This document shows, one piece after another, positions 1-10,999 of a stretch of DNA of 64,000 bases. The DNA is from Gonocerus acuteangulatus (Eukaryota > Arthropoda > Insecta > Hemiptera > Coreidae). The stretch is from NCBI GenBank assembly GCA_946811695.1, contig OX328125.1, positions 108,173,715-108,237,714 of the forward strand, in the 5' to 3' direction. Both the position numbers and the translations under genes were made by a program. Every line of letters begins with the position of its first letter. Position 1 is the first letter of the stretch. A model generated the notes under the pieces. That model was not told the DNA's origin. It saw only the letters and a program-made list of their open reading frames with translations, and did not search any database.

Positions 1-408
1 TAGGCGGGTTAAGAAAGAAGGCGTAAACCATTTAGTTAGAAGGGAGACTAACTCAATGGCGTAAACAACGTATTTGTAAACATGCGTGGGCGCGGGTATG
101 GAAAAGTCCGTAATAAAGAAGTCTAATTGAAATTTACCGTCAATTATTTAAATATGCCAGCAGTTATTTATTCAGAAACATTTTTTTAAATAATAGAACA
201 TTCTTCATAATTTTTTTGTTTCGGTGTTGAAAAGTATTGTATAACAAATCCCTTAATAATTAGCAAATGCCTTTATAATTCGCGCCCTCTAATAATTGAT
301 GAAGTTTGATTTGATAGAAAAGTTTAAATTATAACAATGAAGTTGTCTGATTTTATAGTTCTCGTACTTAATAGAGAATTACTCAATTTTTTATTGCACA
401 ACTAAGTT

Positions 409-1312
409 TTGAGTAATTCGATCGATTGTGGAAAATGTTGGGATAAGTTACTAATAAACAAAGATAATCTTTCGTACCGATGCGGAAAGGTTTATCGTGA
501 AAAAAAAAAACAAGCACAAAAAACTTTACGAAAACAGGGCGATTTTAGTACTAGTGCGAAAGTAAATAATACTTGTTTTCATAAGTCTCATTTAAGCATT
601 GAAAAACTGTTTAATAACTGGGTATTTCACGATGAATCCTCCTAGCCACCAACTTTTATGTCAAGAATTGGACATTTCAGAACATTCCATTGTTGATTGG
701 AAGTGAGTAATACAGTATTAATATAATGAGATGTTACAGATATTGGAACAATTTTTAATAATTTAATTAATTTTTGTTCTAGGCATGCATACATTGGGCC
801 CAAAAGAATACAGTTAAACTTGGAGAGCCCAATGCTATTTTAGAAATAGATGAAGCGAAACTCGGCAAAAGGAAATATAATCCTGGTCGAATAGTCCCTA
901 GGGAGTGGATTTTCGGTGGATATGAACATGGAACTGCTAATATATCTCTTGTACCAGTTCCCGATTGCACTGAAAAAACTCTTTTAGCGCTAATAAAAGA
1001 GTGGATTAGGCCTGGAATGACAATCATATCAGATTGTTGGAAATCTTATGACTGCTTGTACAGCCAAGGTTTCCAACATCTTAAAGTCAACCATTCGTTG
1101 AACTTTGTCGACCCAGAAAGCGATAAGTAAAGACACGAACATCTAGTTTTATAAATTAATAATATTAATATTACATATATTTGTTTATATTTGCAGGGGC
1201 CCATACTCAACATATTGAGCGCATTTGGAGAGAAGTTTGAGATAATATCCCGCAGACAATCGCACCATTTACATGGGTATTTAGCCGAATTTCTCTTCAA
1301 ATGTGTCCATAA
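409..1312 (+). pseudogene. Merlin (ISXO2/IS1595-like DDE) transposase, broken
   Basis: Transposase of the IS1595/ISXO2-like DDE family typical of animal Merlin elements. The N-terminal part (409-645) has a CxxC zinc-ribbon-like start (CGKCWDKLL) and an SHLSIEKL segment. The frame then shifts near 640 and continues as LCQELDISEHSIVDW to a GT donor at 703. After a short intron (703-782) the catalytic core reads EIDEAKLGKRKYNPGR, WIFGGYE, VPVPDCTEKTLL and IISDCWKSYDC, then VNHSLNFVDPES, giving the first two catalytic Asp residues. A second intron, about 1128-1197, ends in TTGCAG. The last part begins AHTQHIERIWREV, which holds the third acidic residue. It has an in-frame TGA at 1238-1240 where Arg is expected, then a frameshift near 1252 into HHLHGYLAEFLFKCVHK. 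The junction at the second intron also does not restore frame exactly. It is clearly inactive. Confidence 0.85.
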
Positions 1313-1430
1313 ATAAGAAGATCACTTAAAGGCATTTTTCAGTGTCACTGCGGATTTATATCCACCGAACATGGTGTCAGAAGATGTCTAGGAGGCTAAG
1401 AAGAACGGTATTTATATTCATTTCGCATTA

Positions 1431-1592
1431 TGGGCAGACGTGCTATGCATTTCTGCTCGCTCAAGAAGATATCAAAACTCTAGTCAATCCAACTCGGTAA
1501 AATTAAAAAATTCTATTAATTTTAGCAAGTTGGATTGACTATAGTTTCGATATCTTCTTGAGAGAGCGGAAACACATAGCACATCTGCCCAT
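1431..1592. repeat. Inverted repeat inside the Merlin element
   Basis: A left arm at about 1431-1497 (starting TGGGCAGACGTGCTATGC) is repeated inverted at about 1526-1592 with a few mismatches, separated by about 28 bases. A third copy of the same arm lies at 17675-17739 inside the Merlin MITE. It may be an insertion or a local inverted duplication within the element. Confidence 0.8.
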
Positions 1593-1870
1593 AAGTGACA
1601 GGTTATGACAGGTGAGGAGGCCCTTAAAATTTACAATTATTTTTGAATAAATAGTTTACCAACATTTCAAATGAGAGTTCTTTTTTCCCCAATGTCACAT
1701 CCCCGTGCATGCTTAACCCGCATAACAGTGAACTTTAGTGCTTAATAACTTCTTTCCTAGTTGAGAGTGATATTTTTTTTTTAACGGATTCATGTTTAGT
1801 GCATCAAAATATGTTATAGTGCAAAATTTGAAAATAATCGGTTCGGAGGAGGCTAAACTTCAGTATTACC

Positions 1871-2539
1871 AAAACCAAATTATTATTTTTTTAGTGCTAT
1901 AACAATAGGGATTCTTGGGGTGTTGATTTTAAATTCACTATTTTTTCGGTCTGAAAAAATGTATAATGCTAGTTTACTTTATAACATAAAAATATATTTT
2001 TAAATTTACTTGATAACATAATTTTCTTTTAATTTACTCTCTAAAACAAATTAATTGGTAAAAGAATCATGTCGATATCATTTTCCAAACTCCAGATATA
2101 AAATAAAGCATTTTCAACCAATTTTATTTTATTTCTCTGCTCCTATGGCCTGTTGGAGAAAATGCTCGGACATGTGTCAACTATTTTTAGATGCAGAATC
2201 ACCAGAAAAAGAAGGGCTGGGTCCATACCACTGTATGCTCCCCTTATATGACAATTGAAGCAGAGTTTTCTGTTTCCTTGCAGACTACAAAATTCATTAT
2301 ACATTTTACAGTGGTCTATTTTGTGATTACCCATACCACAAATGATAAAAGAATTTAATATAAATGGACAATAAAATGAGAGGTGTGGATTATGTTGTCT
2401 GTTATTTAATTTAAATGAATAAACTAGAATTGGAATCATGGATATTATTATGTATACATGAAATGTTTTTGAAAGGTTGATACCTAGTTGTGCAAAGAAC
2501 TTTGGCAGTTTGTAGCTGAGTTTTATTAATCAATTTTTC
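1871..2539. other. No gene recognised
   Basis: AT-rich sequence. Short open frames on both strands here (for example 2055-2258 and 2143-2439) match no family I know and have no flanking splice context. Confidence 0.5.
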
Positions 2540-2559
2540 GGAGTTTTATTTATTTATAT

Positions 2560-2830
2560 ATATAAAACTCAGCTGCTAGTCTGTCTGTCAGTTTGTTCCT
2601 TATACAAATCCACATCGTTTGTCTGATTTTGACCAAACTTGGCACACCGGTAGGTTTTGATAAGGGGAGTGTCATAGGCGAAGTCAAAATCGTCTACCAG
2701 CTGTCTGTCTGTCTGCTTGTTCTCTCATACAAATCCTCCGATTTTGACCAAACTTGGTAAACTTGTAGGTCTTGATCCAGGGAGTGTCTTAGGCTAGATC
2801 AATATCATCTAGGACTCACAGTTCAGAGGT
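2560..2830 (+). repeat. Two tandem copies of a Helitron-5'-like repeat
   Basis: A unit of roughly 115 bases containing GATTTTGACCAAACTTGG, followed by a TAGGTYTTGAT motif and GGGAGTGTC, occurs twice, preceded by runs of TCTG. TATATAAAACTC followed by TCTGTCTG repeats and a gaccaaacttgg motif is common near 5' ends of arthropod Helitron-type elements. No terminus was identified, so the family is tentative. Confidence 0.4.
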
Positions 2831-2860
2831 CATGGTTTCGAAACTGTGAACCCGAGCAGT

Positions 2861-4100
2861 TACAAATTTTCGTTATTAGATTTTAATATTACTTATTTGG
2901 TTTCTAATTTATTTTTACTTTTCTACATGAGGAAAGTACATCTATGGGATGCCGGGTAACAGCTACTTCATTATACATTTGGTGGAGCGTGTAGTCTTCA
3001 GGGAATGTTATCTATGAGACAATTGTTACATGTGACCTGGATTTATTTTGAATCAATGCAGACTTCTGTATCCATTATAAGCACAAGGAAAGAGTGCCAT
3101 TGTGAATTAATTTATTTTCATATTATAACAAGAAAATAGAAATTAAATACAAATTAAAACCTCTCAGGGGTTGAGAAAGTTTATAGTGTTAACATTGGAG
3201 ACACAACTTATTCTATGTACTTCACAATTTTAAATTAATGCTAACAAAACAAAAAAACCTCACTCCTGTATCAGGCAATGAGGGTCGATATTGTACAGTT
3301 ATCCAATTCTTTACCATTAATAAATGTTAATAAAAGCGGTCATCAAAAATAAGAAAAATACAAAAATATAAATATCATTTGTTAAATTGATTATTTCGAC
3401 TCTCTAGGAGTTGAACAGAAACCAAAAAAAAAAAAAAATCATGTAATATTTAAGTACAATCTATTCATTGTAAATTATAAAAAATAAATAATATTATTTT
3501 ATAAAAATGTTCATAATATCAACTATTTGAAGAAAAAAAAAAAATCCTGTAGATGACCAATTCCAAATCAGCCGTGGAAAAGAAGTCTCATCGAAGATGG
3601 AAGACATATTCCATTGTCGGTAAAACTGCCTTCAATATCTCATTCTTCCGAAGGGAATCAAACCGATGCTGAAAAGAAATAGAGAATGCAGCAGCCTTGA
3701 AGATGATTAGAACTCTTCAAGACCATGAGACCACATTAATCATCACTACCTAAAATCAAAACAACAATTCCTATTATACAGGTGATCAGCAATCAAAACA
3801 ATTAAGTAATAAATATTAAAACAATCCATGAGAATAGAGTTGGCCTACAAACAATAAATCATACTGACTAAACTGAAATTATACGGAATTAGCTTAAAGG
3901 GGCATACTAAGAAGGTGGATGAAATCCTAATAATTAAAAAAAAAAAACTATTTGGGCTACATTAAACTTGAGAATAACACGTCCTGTAAAAATCACTTTA
4001 CAGAGTTGAAAATTTTAACAACACTAGCTCGATATTTTTTAAACCTTACTAAAAAAAACACCTCATATCTTATAAGATCATGGTTATATTCATTGCTATG
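2861..4100. other. No gene recognised; AT-rich repeats
   Basis: Long stretch of AT-rich DNA with several A-runs (3424-3438, 3533-3543, 3938-3948). I find no open frame of a known family and no terminal repeats. Confidence 0.5.
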
Positions 4101-4354
4101 CCCCGAGGCAACGTAATTTAATAGGACTGAGTAACCAAAGTACATTTTTTCAAAATGGTTTTGAGTATATGGGAGCGGCTATGTACAATCAATTACCAAA
4201 TGTATTGAATGAGGAGGAGGATAAGAAGTTGTTTTCCAAAAGGTGTAAGAATTTCTTGGCAGAACACCCGTTTTATACAGTAAAAGAATTTTTTTTTTCC
4301 ACCACCGTATTATCTGGAGTGAGTTCAAACAGGTCATACAAGTTCGGACAATAG
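4101..4354 (+). pseudogene. C-terminal tail of a non-LTR reverse transcriptase (relic)
   Basis: The open frame at 4169-4354 reads GAAMYNQLPNVLNEEEDKKL, then FSKRCKNFL, then EHPFYTVKEFFF. This pattern (G..lYN.LP, then a basic FK..L.. segment, then a final FYSV.EF block) is the typical C-terminal end of reverse transcriptases from several animal non-LTR clades. The upstream 70 bases carry stops, so only the tail survives. No RT core is seen. The family assignment rests on this short pattern alone. Confidence 0.45.
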
Positions 4355-4738
4355 TGCATATCACAGGAAGTAAGTTGACCTTGAGCACGTTTTTTATTGA
4401 CGACAAGGTCATCTAGACAAATAGGACGATATTGTAAATTTTTCCCATACAATTAAGCCGAAATCGCCTTGTGAAGCACCTTTGAGGTGACTAACGAATA
4501 TTTTAATATGAGTTGTAATTTCCATGATTTTTAAAATGCTAGAAACACCCATCTGTAGAGGCTCTGTAAGTAATTATACCCTAATTTTTCATATTGTATA
4601 GTAGGTTTATATGTTGTCAAATGATACATAAATAAATATTTCTTTTTTTTTTTTTTTTTGTTCACGAACTTTTTTTCTTGTTTGAGTAATAAATTTGCAT
4701 ACCGTGGGGTGATTTCGGACATGCTTCAATTATACCTG

Positions 4739-5241
4739 CGTCCCCTTGGTGTAAAGGAAAGAAGTATTTATTCCAAAGAGACTTTGATAAAAGTGATTGA
4801 CGATGTCAAAACCAAGAAGACACTGAGAGAGGCAGCGGAGTACTACAAAATAACTAAATCAACTTTAAATTATGAGGAAAGCACATTAAAAAAAGTGGCG
4901 GACAAACAAAATTAAGCCAATAAAAATAAATAGCACAGGGAATTTTAACTGTATCTGAATGGGGATTGGATTTCCATCAACTTGATTAATATATTCACCA
5001 AATCGTAAAAACACATTGGAGAGGTAGGGGGAAAAAAAAATCGCAGGATCGAAGACAACAAGCCCGAACTGGAATGGTTTTAGGGCTTTATGTAAAGGAA
5101 TCAGCCATTACCGAAATGCCTTGCACAAAACATGAAAAAGAGTAGAGCAGAAGTTGTTAAGGAAAAAGCTAAAGAATATTTTGTTAATCTAAGAAATATC
5201 ATAGAAAATATTCCTCTTGAGAATATCGATAATTATGACTA
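4739..5241 (+). pseudogene. pogo/DDE_1-type transposase relic with psq-like HTH
   Basis: The frame at 4658-4915 contains YSKETLIKVIDDVKTKKTLR, then EAAEYYKITKSTL. This is a psq/CENP-B-type helix-turn-helix as found at the N terminus of pogo-group (DDE_1) transposases. Downstream, after frameshifts, two more family blocks are readable: a weak EWGLDF/GIGFPST segment near 4960, and LAQNMKKSRAEVVKEKAKEY, then FVNLRNIIENIPLENIDNYD, at about 5113-5241. The latter matches the family's conserved stretch just before the first catalytic Asp (NYDE). The catalytic core is missing, so this is a truncated, frameshifted relic. It could derive from a domesticated gene, but the damage argues against function. 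Confidence 0.65.
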
Positions 5242-5414
5242 AACTTACTTCAACTATAGTTTAAGGTTAGATTTTTACACAAATTAAAGGTGACCTTTTA
5301 GCAATAAAAAAAAAAAAAAAAAAAAAATGAAAATTTTTTTTGAGATATTGAAAAACAAAATACACTATTTGATAGAGGAAGGTTAAGTGTTCTTACATTG
5401 ATTTTTACAGATTT

Positions 5415-5418
<4 letters not shown>

Positions 5419-5477
<59 letters not shown>
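5419..5477 (+). repeat. Long poly(A) tract
   Basis: An uninterrupted run of 59 A; a shorter run of about 20 A lies at 5307-5326. They may be tails of decayed retroelements. No element body was recognised upstream. Confidence 0.9.
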
Positions 5478-5482
<5 letters not shown>

Positions 5483-5733
5483 CCTTATGTTATTGCGCAA
5501 AAACCTTGAAAATGTGTCTGAACTTACCCCAGGTGACGGTACTTGTTTTGTAATGTGTTATACATGTAATAATTACTATATTATTATATATATTTTATAT
5601 TGTATTACAATGGCTAGTAAATACTATTTTATTGTTGATAGATTATATTTATTGTTGAAATCTTTTAATGTAAATCATTATGATTTGATGCCTGGACGAT
5701 CCTATTTTCACTCTTCTGTAATGGAAATAAAGA

Positions 5734-5739
5734 TTTATT
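5734..5739 (-). promoter_or_regulatory. Candidate poly(A) signal of ICMT
   Basis: AATAAA on the minus strand, about 50 bases downstream of the ICMT stop codon (5789-5787). Position and sequence fit a cleavage/polyadenylation signal. Confidence 0.5.
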
Positions 5740-5786
5740 TATTAAGCTGGGAGTTTTTCATTAATGAAATGTAATTACCATTATTA

Positions 5787-8700
5787 TTAATTAGTATTGT
5801 CGATGAGATAACCATTAATGAGAGGGAATCCAGAGGGAACCTTCCTTTGATAATCCACGTATTCCTCGCCGAAGAACGATAGCAGTGTTACCTCTTCAAT
5901 GATGATTCTATCGTGGAAAAACTTCCAACTGGCGAGGGTATATGCCAAAATACAAACAGGGTTCACCAAAATTATCTGAAACAGACATTTTTTTAATCAT
6001 GAGAACATTTATTTTCCAAAAAATAAAATTATCTTCATTTCAAATTGTTTAAAATTTTAAATAAGAATAACATAAAAACTCGTCTATAAGTAAAACTGTT
6101 TTTTTTTTCTTGGCATATTCTACAAAATTTTAAAACCAGAACTAGAGCCGCAATTCCAGTTACTAGTCTACAAATAACAAGCCAGTTCTCGGCCCAGAAT
6201 TGAAAAAAACTAAACAAGAAACGTCAATTTAAAAGGGTGCCTACCAAAATGAAACAAAAATCCCTAGATTTTGAAGACGAAATGATAGGCATATAAAACA
6301 TTATAGCATAGCTAATGCTTGAGAAAGTTGAAATTGATAGCATGTCTAAGATTTAAAATACTAATGCTTAAAGGAGGCCCGGTGGCAGCACTTAACACTC
6401 AGTGCCAAGTGTCGTGGGTTCGATTCCCACTAGTGGTGGTGGCTTTTCTTTTGTAAAAAGGAAATGGCATCAACCCTACCCTGGCTAGAAGAGGGTGGTG
6501 ACCTATAGATAGCCCATCCCAAAATTCTTATTTAATTATAATGTATGTTAAAATTAAATAATAACTAATGCTTAACACATGTTTCAAACATTTTTTTAAA
6601 GAATATAATTATAATTTATTCTAACAGTGACAAAACAGGAAGTGGTATATTCAACATGGCTATGGCCGTTGGCAGTAGTTATTTATTTATTTAATAATGT
6701 TTAAGCAGCTTAGGCAAAAAGAAAAAAAAATAATCTCACTAATGAAAAAAAAACTGAATACAAGTATATAACTGTGATATATAATTTTAAATGGATTTAT
6801 ACATAATTATAACAGAATGAAATTATGTCTTACAGATTTTTATTTCTCTTTGTATCATTTAATTTTTAATCAGGGGAGACCAAATTAACTAAAGTGAATT
6901 CTATTGTTTATCAGATTGCTCTGTAAAGGTTGTAATTTTTTATTATTTTCTTTAAACAACATAGAACTGAATAACAAAAAATGTGTGCTTTCTAAAAGAC
7001 AGTTAATGATGGGATGGGATATCCATTGGTTATAAATGTTTTTTAGTCCAAACAGGAACAATGTCCTGCCTTCCTTTCAAAAAGCTAACACTCCCTTGAT
7101 TTAAGAAACGCCAATATAAAAAATAAATTATATATCATGAGACTCCATTCAAATACTCCAAGTGAATATAATTAAAAAAAAAAAAAAAATCCAAACCTGA
7201 AATAAATATCCAAACCTGAGTGCCAATTGCCCAATAGAACCATCCGACATAGCTCGGATGCCTTGCCCAGGAGTAGACGCCACTAGTAACTAGTTTGTGA
7301 TGAGGTTTCCGTTCGTTCTGTACAGTATGAGTGAAGCCTACGTTAGCTGTGAGCATAGCTGTCTTCCTCAATCCCTCGCCTAATACACACAGCGTCAAAC
7401 CAAGCGCTGACAACCACCAAATCATTTTCATTCCTGTTGGAACAAAATTACAATTTAATATTATTTCAATATAATAATAAGTTTAAGAAGTTCGATATAG
7501 TCAGGGTTTGGTTTAGTGGTATCTTAATAAAACTACATTATTTATAAGAGGATGCGTTCTATGTATGCCAACATTGCGGCTTGAAATTCAAGCCTTCATC
7601 AGGGCTGTAAAATAAGAAGAACAGTGTTAATACTAATTTATATACAGATATAATGAAAGGGAAAACTTGACTTAATACCAATTACTTGCTATTGATTGTT
7701 ATCATTAGGGAACGGATGTTATTGTATTTACATTTTTTTTTCTGATTCGTAAATCATAATTGTTGATGTAATTCTGCAAGTTTCAAGTGATTTTAATGAA
7801 TTTAAACAGTTTTTTTATGTTAAATATTTTGTCAAAGCTCCATATTTTTACATATTCTGCTATAAATACATATTTTTGCTACATATTTTTATATTCTTTT
7901 TATTTATTTATTTTTTATGTTACGGTCAATATAATCATAATAAATTACTCACCTGGATGAAAATATCGCTCGATGAAAAATTCAGTCCAACTCGCAATTG
8001 CTGCAATTTTGTAGTCCAATGAATGATCCAAAATAAATGAATCTATTGAAAGTGTATCTGGATTTGAAAGGGCTATAGCTAGGAACTCTGAGTAGTGGAA
8101 GAACGAAAGCACGCATAAGTAACTGGAAAATATTAAAAATTGTGCATCAAAACCATAAACCAACTGAATCTGAACGATAGTAGAAGACGACATTGTATTT
8201 TAATATTTCTGATTATTTACCATCCGAATACTTTATATGATGTAGGAGTCAAGGCAGCAACAAATATCCCAGAGGAAAATACGGCTCCAAGTAACGCTGC
8301 TCTTATGCCCACCTTAAAACAATATAATATTAGATTTATTTCATTTGATAAAAAATAAACATTACCATTTAAGCAATTGCTGACAAGCAGCAACTTATCT
8401 TATGTGTTTGCCTGTATAGGAACTTATCTACTTCTGTACTAATCATCAAAATATCTAAATAATACTATCAGTGATTCTTCCAATAAACCTAGTTCTAATC
8501 AATCATTGATTATTGGCAATTTATCTTAAATTCCTACGGTTTTATCAGCCCTGTTAGTATTTACATCAATGGCTTCACTTATGATTAAACAATGCAGCTT
8601 TAGGTAAAAAAGAGATATTAAAATTAAAATTCTTAAACAGGCTGTTACTAGAATTTTATAGACCTCAGGAAGCAGGCCTCTTATCTTAAAATAATAGGTT

Positions 8701-9047
8701 TTTTTTTAAGATAACAGAATATATTATCTAACCCATAAGTTCTTGAGAAAATTACATCAAATAGTAAAGTCTAAACATGCAATGAACATTACCTTGTAAA
8801 AAAACTCCTTTAATATCAGCCTTAGAAGAATAAAATACAATAGAAAATAAGTGGCAGTAAAACATACTGTTTCAAACAATAAATCTCTGCCCAGATATTC
8901 TTCTCCTGCAAATGGTATGAGAAGGAAAATTACTGAGATAAGAGAGGACAGAAAGCAATACACGCTTAATCGTCCAGGATAAACTAACATTCTTTTTTTG
9001 AAATAAAGATCATAAAGCCGGTAAAAACTATTCATAGTAAGCAACAT
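5787..9047 (-). CDS. ICMT: Protein-S-isoprenylcysteine O-methyltransferase, 5 exons
   Basis: Methylates the C-terminal prenylcysteine of CaaX proteins (Ras/Rho GTPases, lamins) with S-adenosylmethionine at the ER membrane. Exons on the minus strand are 9047-8793, 8312-8221, 8122-7953, 7433-7216 and 5975-5787. All introns are GT-AG (donors gtaatg, gtaaat, gtgagt, gtttgg). The joined frame is 924 bases with no internal stop, 307 residues, slightly longer than the human protein (284). Exon 1 encodes hydrophobic segments. Exon 3 gives SFFHYSEFLAIALSNPDTLS. Exon 4 gives LRKTAML and the cofactor/substrate region SGVYSWARHPSYVGWFYWAI. Exon 5 gives LASWKFF and FFGEEYVDYQRKVPSGFP, the conserved family C terminus. 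A TGT codon formed at the exon 2/3 junction replaces the usual Trp before Tyr. The start is the first in-frame ATG (9047); a second lies at 9035. Intron 4 holds SINE DNA. EMC6 lies head to head. Confidence 0.93.
6373..6535 (+). mobile_element. tRNA-derived SINE (family 1) in ICMT intron 4
   Basis: A degenerate tRNA-like head (GGAGGCCCGGTGGCAGC with B box GGGTTCGATTCCCAC) is followed by GTGGTGGCTTTTCTTT, a body ending near CTATAGATAGCCCATCCC, and an AT-rich tail. The same head and body occur on the minus strand at 43651-43516 and in part at 23926-24055. Pol III internal promoter boxes are partly preserved. Confidence 0.7.
7503..7660 (-). mobile_element. Penelope-like (hammerhead-bearing) repeat relic in ICMT intron 3
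   Basis: Collinear with the repeat at 26396-26540, sharing CAGGGTTTGG at the left, CTTAATAAAACTACATT, and a hammerhead-like segment. The minus strand at 7602-7570 reads CTGATGA, a 7-bp stem II (GGCTTGA/TCAAGCC), then GCAATG in place of GAAACG. The catalytic GAAA box is therefore lost. It lies in ICMT intron 3 (7952-7434). Confidence 0.5.
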
Positions 9048-9989
9048 GCGACATTAATACCGAAAGACAACTCAGAAAACTGAGAATTACTTCAATAACA
9101 AATCACTCCAGATTTTAGGGGGAATTCTCATTTTTGACATATAAAGTCTTAAATGGTTATGTTTACGTTCCAACGAGATATGAATGTGGTAAGAGGATAG
9201 GTTGTTGCAAAGCTGGGCATAAATTGAGGCCAGAGCAGGTGTAACAGAGGGGCTATTTTGTGAAACCCATGAAATTAAATTAGAGGGAGGAAAGTAGCGC
9301 CGATGTAACACACGATTTTACTACTTAAACTATTAAAAGTAAACCTTAAACAGTACAGCCTACACATCGGTACTCCAAAATCTAACCTATAAAATTTGGT
9401 CCTTAAGTGAAATTCATAATTTGTATTTTATTATTATTTTTTATGCATTCCTTATCTCATCTCTCTTTATTTTTGTTTATATCCATTTATTTTTAATAAA
9501 TCCATTTTTTAATTTTTCCAAGCAATTTAACATAGGCAATGGTAAGTAAAGGTTATTGTTTTTAATATATTAACCCTTTAACCCACAGAGGGACATATAT
9601 GTCCCGCTTAAATCCTCTGACTGTACAAGGTTGTGACGGGGCTCAGAAATAAGTAGTATCTATCAGAGGGACATATATGGCCTACCCTATTACTTGGAAC
9701 CATATTTGTGTCAATAAAATAAGTTCAGGTTGGCAGGTGTTTTTCAATACCCTAAAATAAAAAAAAACAAAAAACCTTTTGTTTGTACCCTTTTTGAATG
9801 AGTCATGTTTCAACCAACATTCTAGTGACGTCATCACCATTATATTATTGTGATTCGTAGTATATAAACTGGTTATAAGCTCTATAAATGAACAGTATAT
9901 TTACCTTCTTTGTTTCATTTGTATAGAAAATTCAATTAATTTAAGGGTTTTTATATATTGAGTTGCCTTTTAGCTAGTTGATCTTTAAA
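9048..9989. promoter_or_regulatory. Divergent ICMT/EMC6 intergenic region
   Basis: About 940 bases separate the ICMT start codon from the first candidate EMC6 ATG (9990). The region must hold at least the ICMT promoter and probably both. No TATA box or other core element could be assigned. It contains the palindrome GGGACATATATGTCCC (about 9590-9605), with a partial repeat of the same words (GAGGGACATATATG) near 9667, preceded by TTAACCCTTTAACCC. This may be the end of a TTAA-targeting MITE. The minus-strand open frame at 9311-9087 is not recognised. Confidence 0.4.
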
Positions 9990-10036
9990 ATGGCTTTAGG
10001 AAGAGTAAAGACCAAATTGGAAAGGACTGGAGGCAA
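9990..10036 (+). other. Candidate EMC6 first exon (frame does not join)
   Basis: ATGGCTTTAGGAAGAGTAAA begins a short basic peptide (MALGRVKTKLERTGG) of the size expected for the EMC6 N terminus and is followed by a GT donor (GGCAA/gtattt). Joined to the AG acceptor at 10996-10997, the frame is off by one base and would give an out-of-frame product. It may be a 5' UTR exon with a short upstream ORF, or a single-base sequence or assembly error may hide the true junction. Confidence 0.4.
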
Positions 10037-10372
10037 GTATTTCTTGTGTTTTCTTAGGATTGCTTGTTATTACCATGGTTTAAATGAAATGCATTTACCT
10101 CTCTGATGTACTCTTGATTTTTTCTTTCAAAACTTATTACATATATACAAATAAAAAATATTCTTGAGTTTTCAATCACAGTGGCTTTTCGAAGACAGTG
10201 AACATAACATGAATCTTTTACTAAAAAACAGTCTTCAATTAAATCACAATAAATATTATCAGTCGAAATTTATCTATATTAAAAGATATGTAATATTTAT
10301 CTTAGTGTTATACTGATTAGGGTAAGCAGTATATGTGTATATATTACACTGGTTAGTACATATATTGTGAGT

Positions 10373-10374
<2 letters not shown>

Positions 10375-10441
<67 letters not shown>

Positions 10442-10460
10442 TACATACATACATGCATAC
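10375..10460. repeat. (AT)n microsatellite
   Basis: Roughly 25 AT units followed by ATAC-type repeats, between candidate EMC6 exons 1 and 2. Open frames across it are low-complexity artefacts. Confidence 0.9.
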
Positions 10461-10675
10461 ATACATAAACTGTCATACTAGTTAGCAGTATATATCTACT
10501 AAACAGCCGATCTTGAAATGATGGAATTCTATAAGGTGGCGTTGATTTTATCTATTTTCTGTTTTTAAAAATTTTACCTTATTGGGAAATGTTACATATT
10601 TCCATTCCTTGGAATTCATTTTGCTAAATTCTGGTACAATATAATAACATTATTCTCTGGAGAGTTGTACATTAA

Positions 10676-10913
10676 CTCTTTCATTAGCTCTGAAAGAGTT
10701 AATTCATGCCCGGCTGGCAGGGCATGAGACACTCAAGACGAGATACTCATACTTCACTCCTGACGCTCCTTTGAGTTAACTCGATTGCCTCATAGGGTTG
10801 AACGGTAGTGAGGTGAGGTGGGGGTAAATTTGCAAGCGCTCAGGAGTAACCTAGACAGACGTGAACCAGGCTACCGGCGCTGTGAGTCTCTTCCTTCGCC
10901 AGCAATGAAAGGG
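10676..10913. mobile_element. Possible TTAA-flanked MITE
   Basis: The left end CTCTTTCATT follows TTAA (10672-10675). The right end AATGAAAGGG is followed by CTAA, a possible mutated TTAA. Terminal inverted repeats are about 10 bases (CYCTTTCATT). No coding capacity. The ends fit piggyBac-type targeting but are short, so the call is tentative. Confidence 0.4.
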
Positions 10914-10999
10914 CTAAAAGCAGACCAATGTTTTTAACCAGAGATTTATTTAATTTCCTGATTAATAAATGAAATTAATTTTTTTTATTTCTTTTAGAA

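Larger units (their letters stand above)
1..1870 (+). mobile_element. Merlin DNA transposon, left end outside the window
   Basis: Decayed Merlin-superfamily element. It contains a transposase remnant (409-1312). Its right terminal part (about 1637-1870) matches the right half of the MITE at 17474-18020, and its first 110 bases match that MITE's left half, so the left terminus lies just before position 1. The right end reads CTTCAGTATTACC at 1858-1870, whose reverse complement GGTAATACTGAAG matches the GGTAAAACCGAAGG terminus of the MITE. The target duplication cannot be checked because the left end is missing. The family call is strong; the exact ends are inferred. Confidence 0.75.

Noticed and set aside
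9087..9311. 74-codon minus-strand frame just upstream of ICMT as a possible extra exon
   Set aside because: No similarity to ICMT N termini, and exon 1 already begins with a suitable ATG at 9047 and has full family length.
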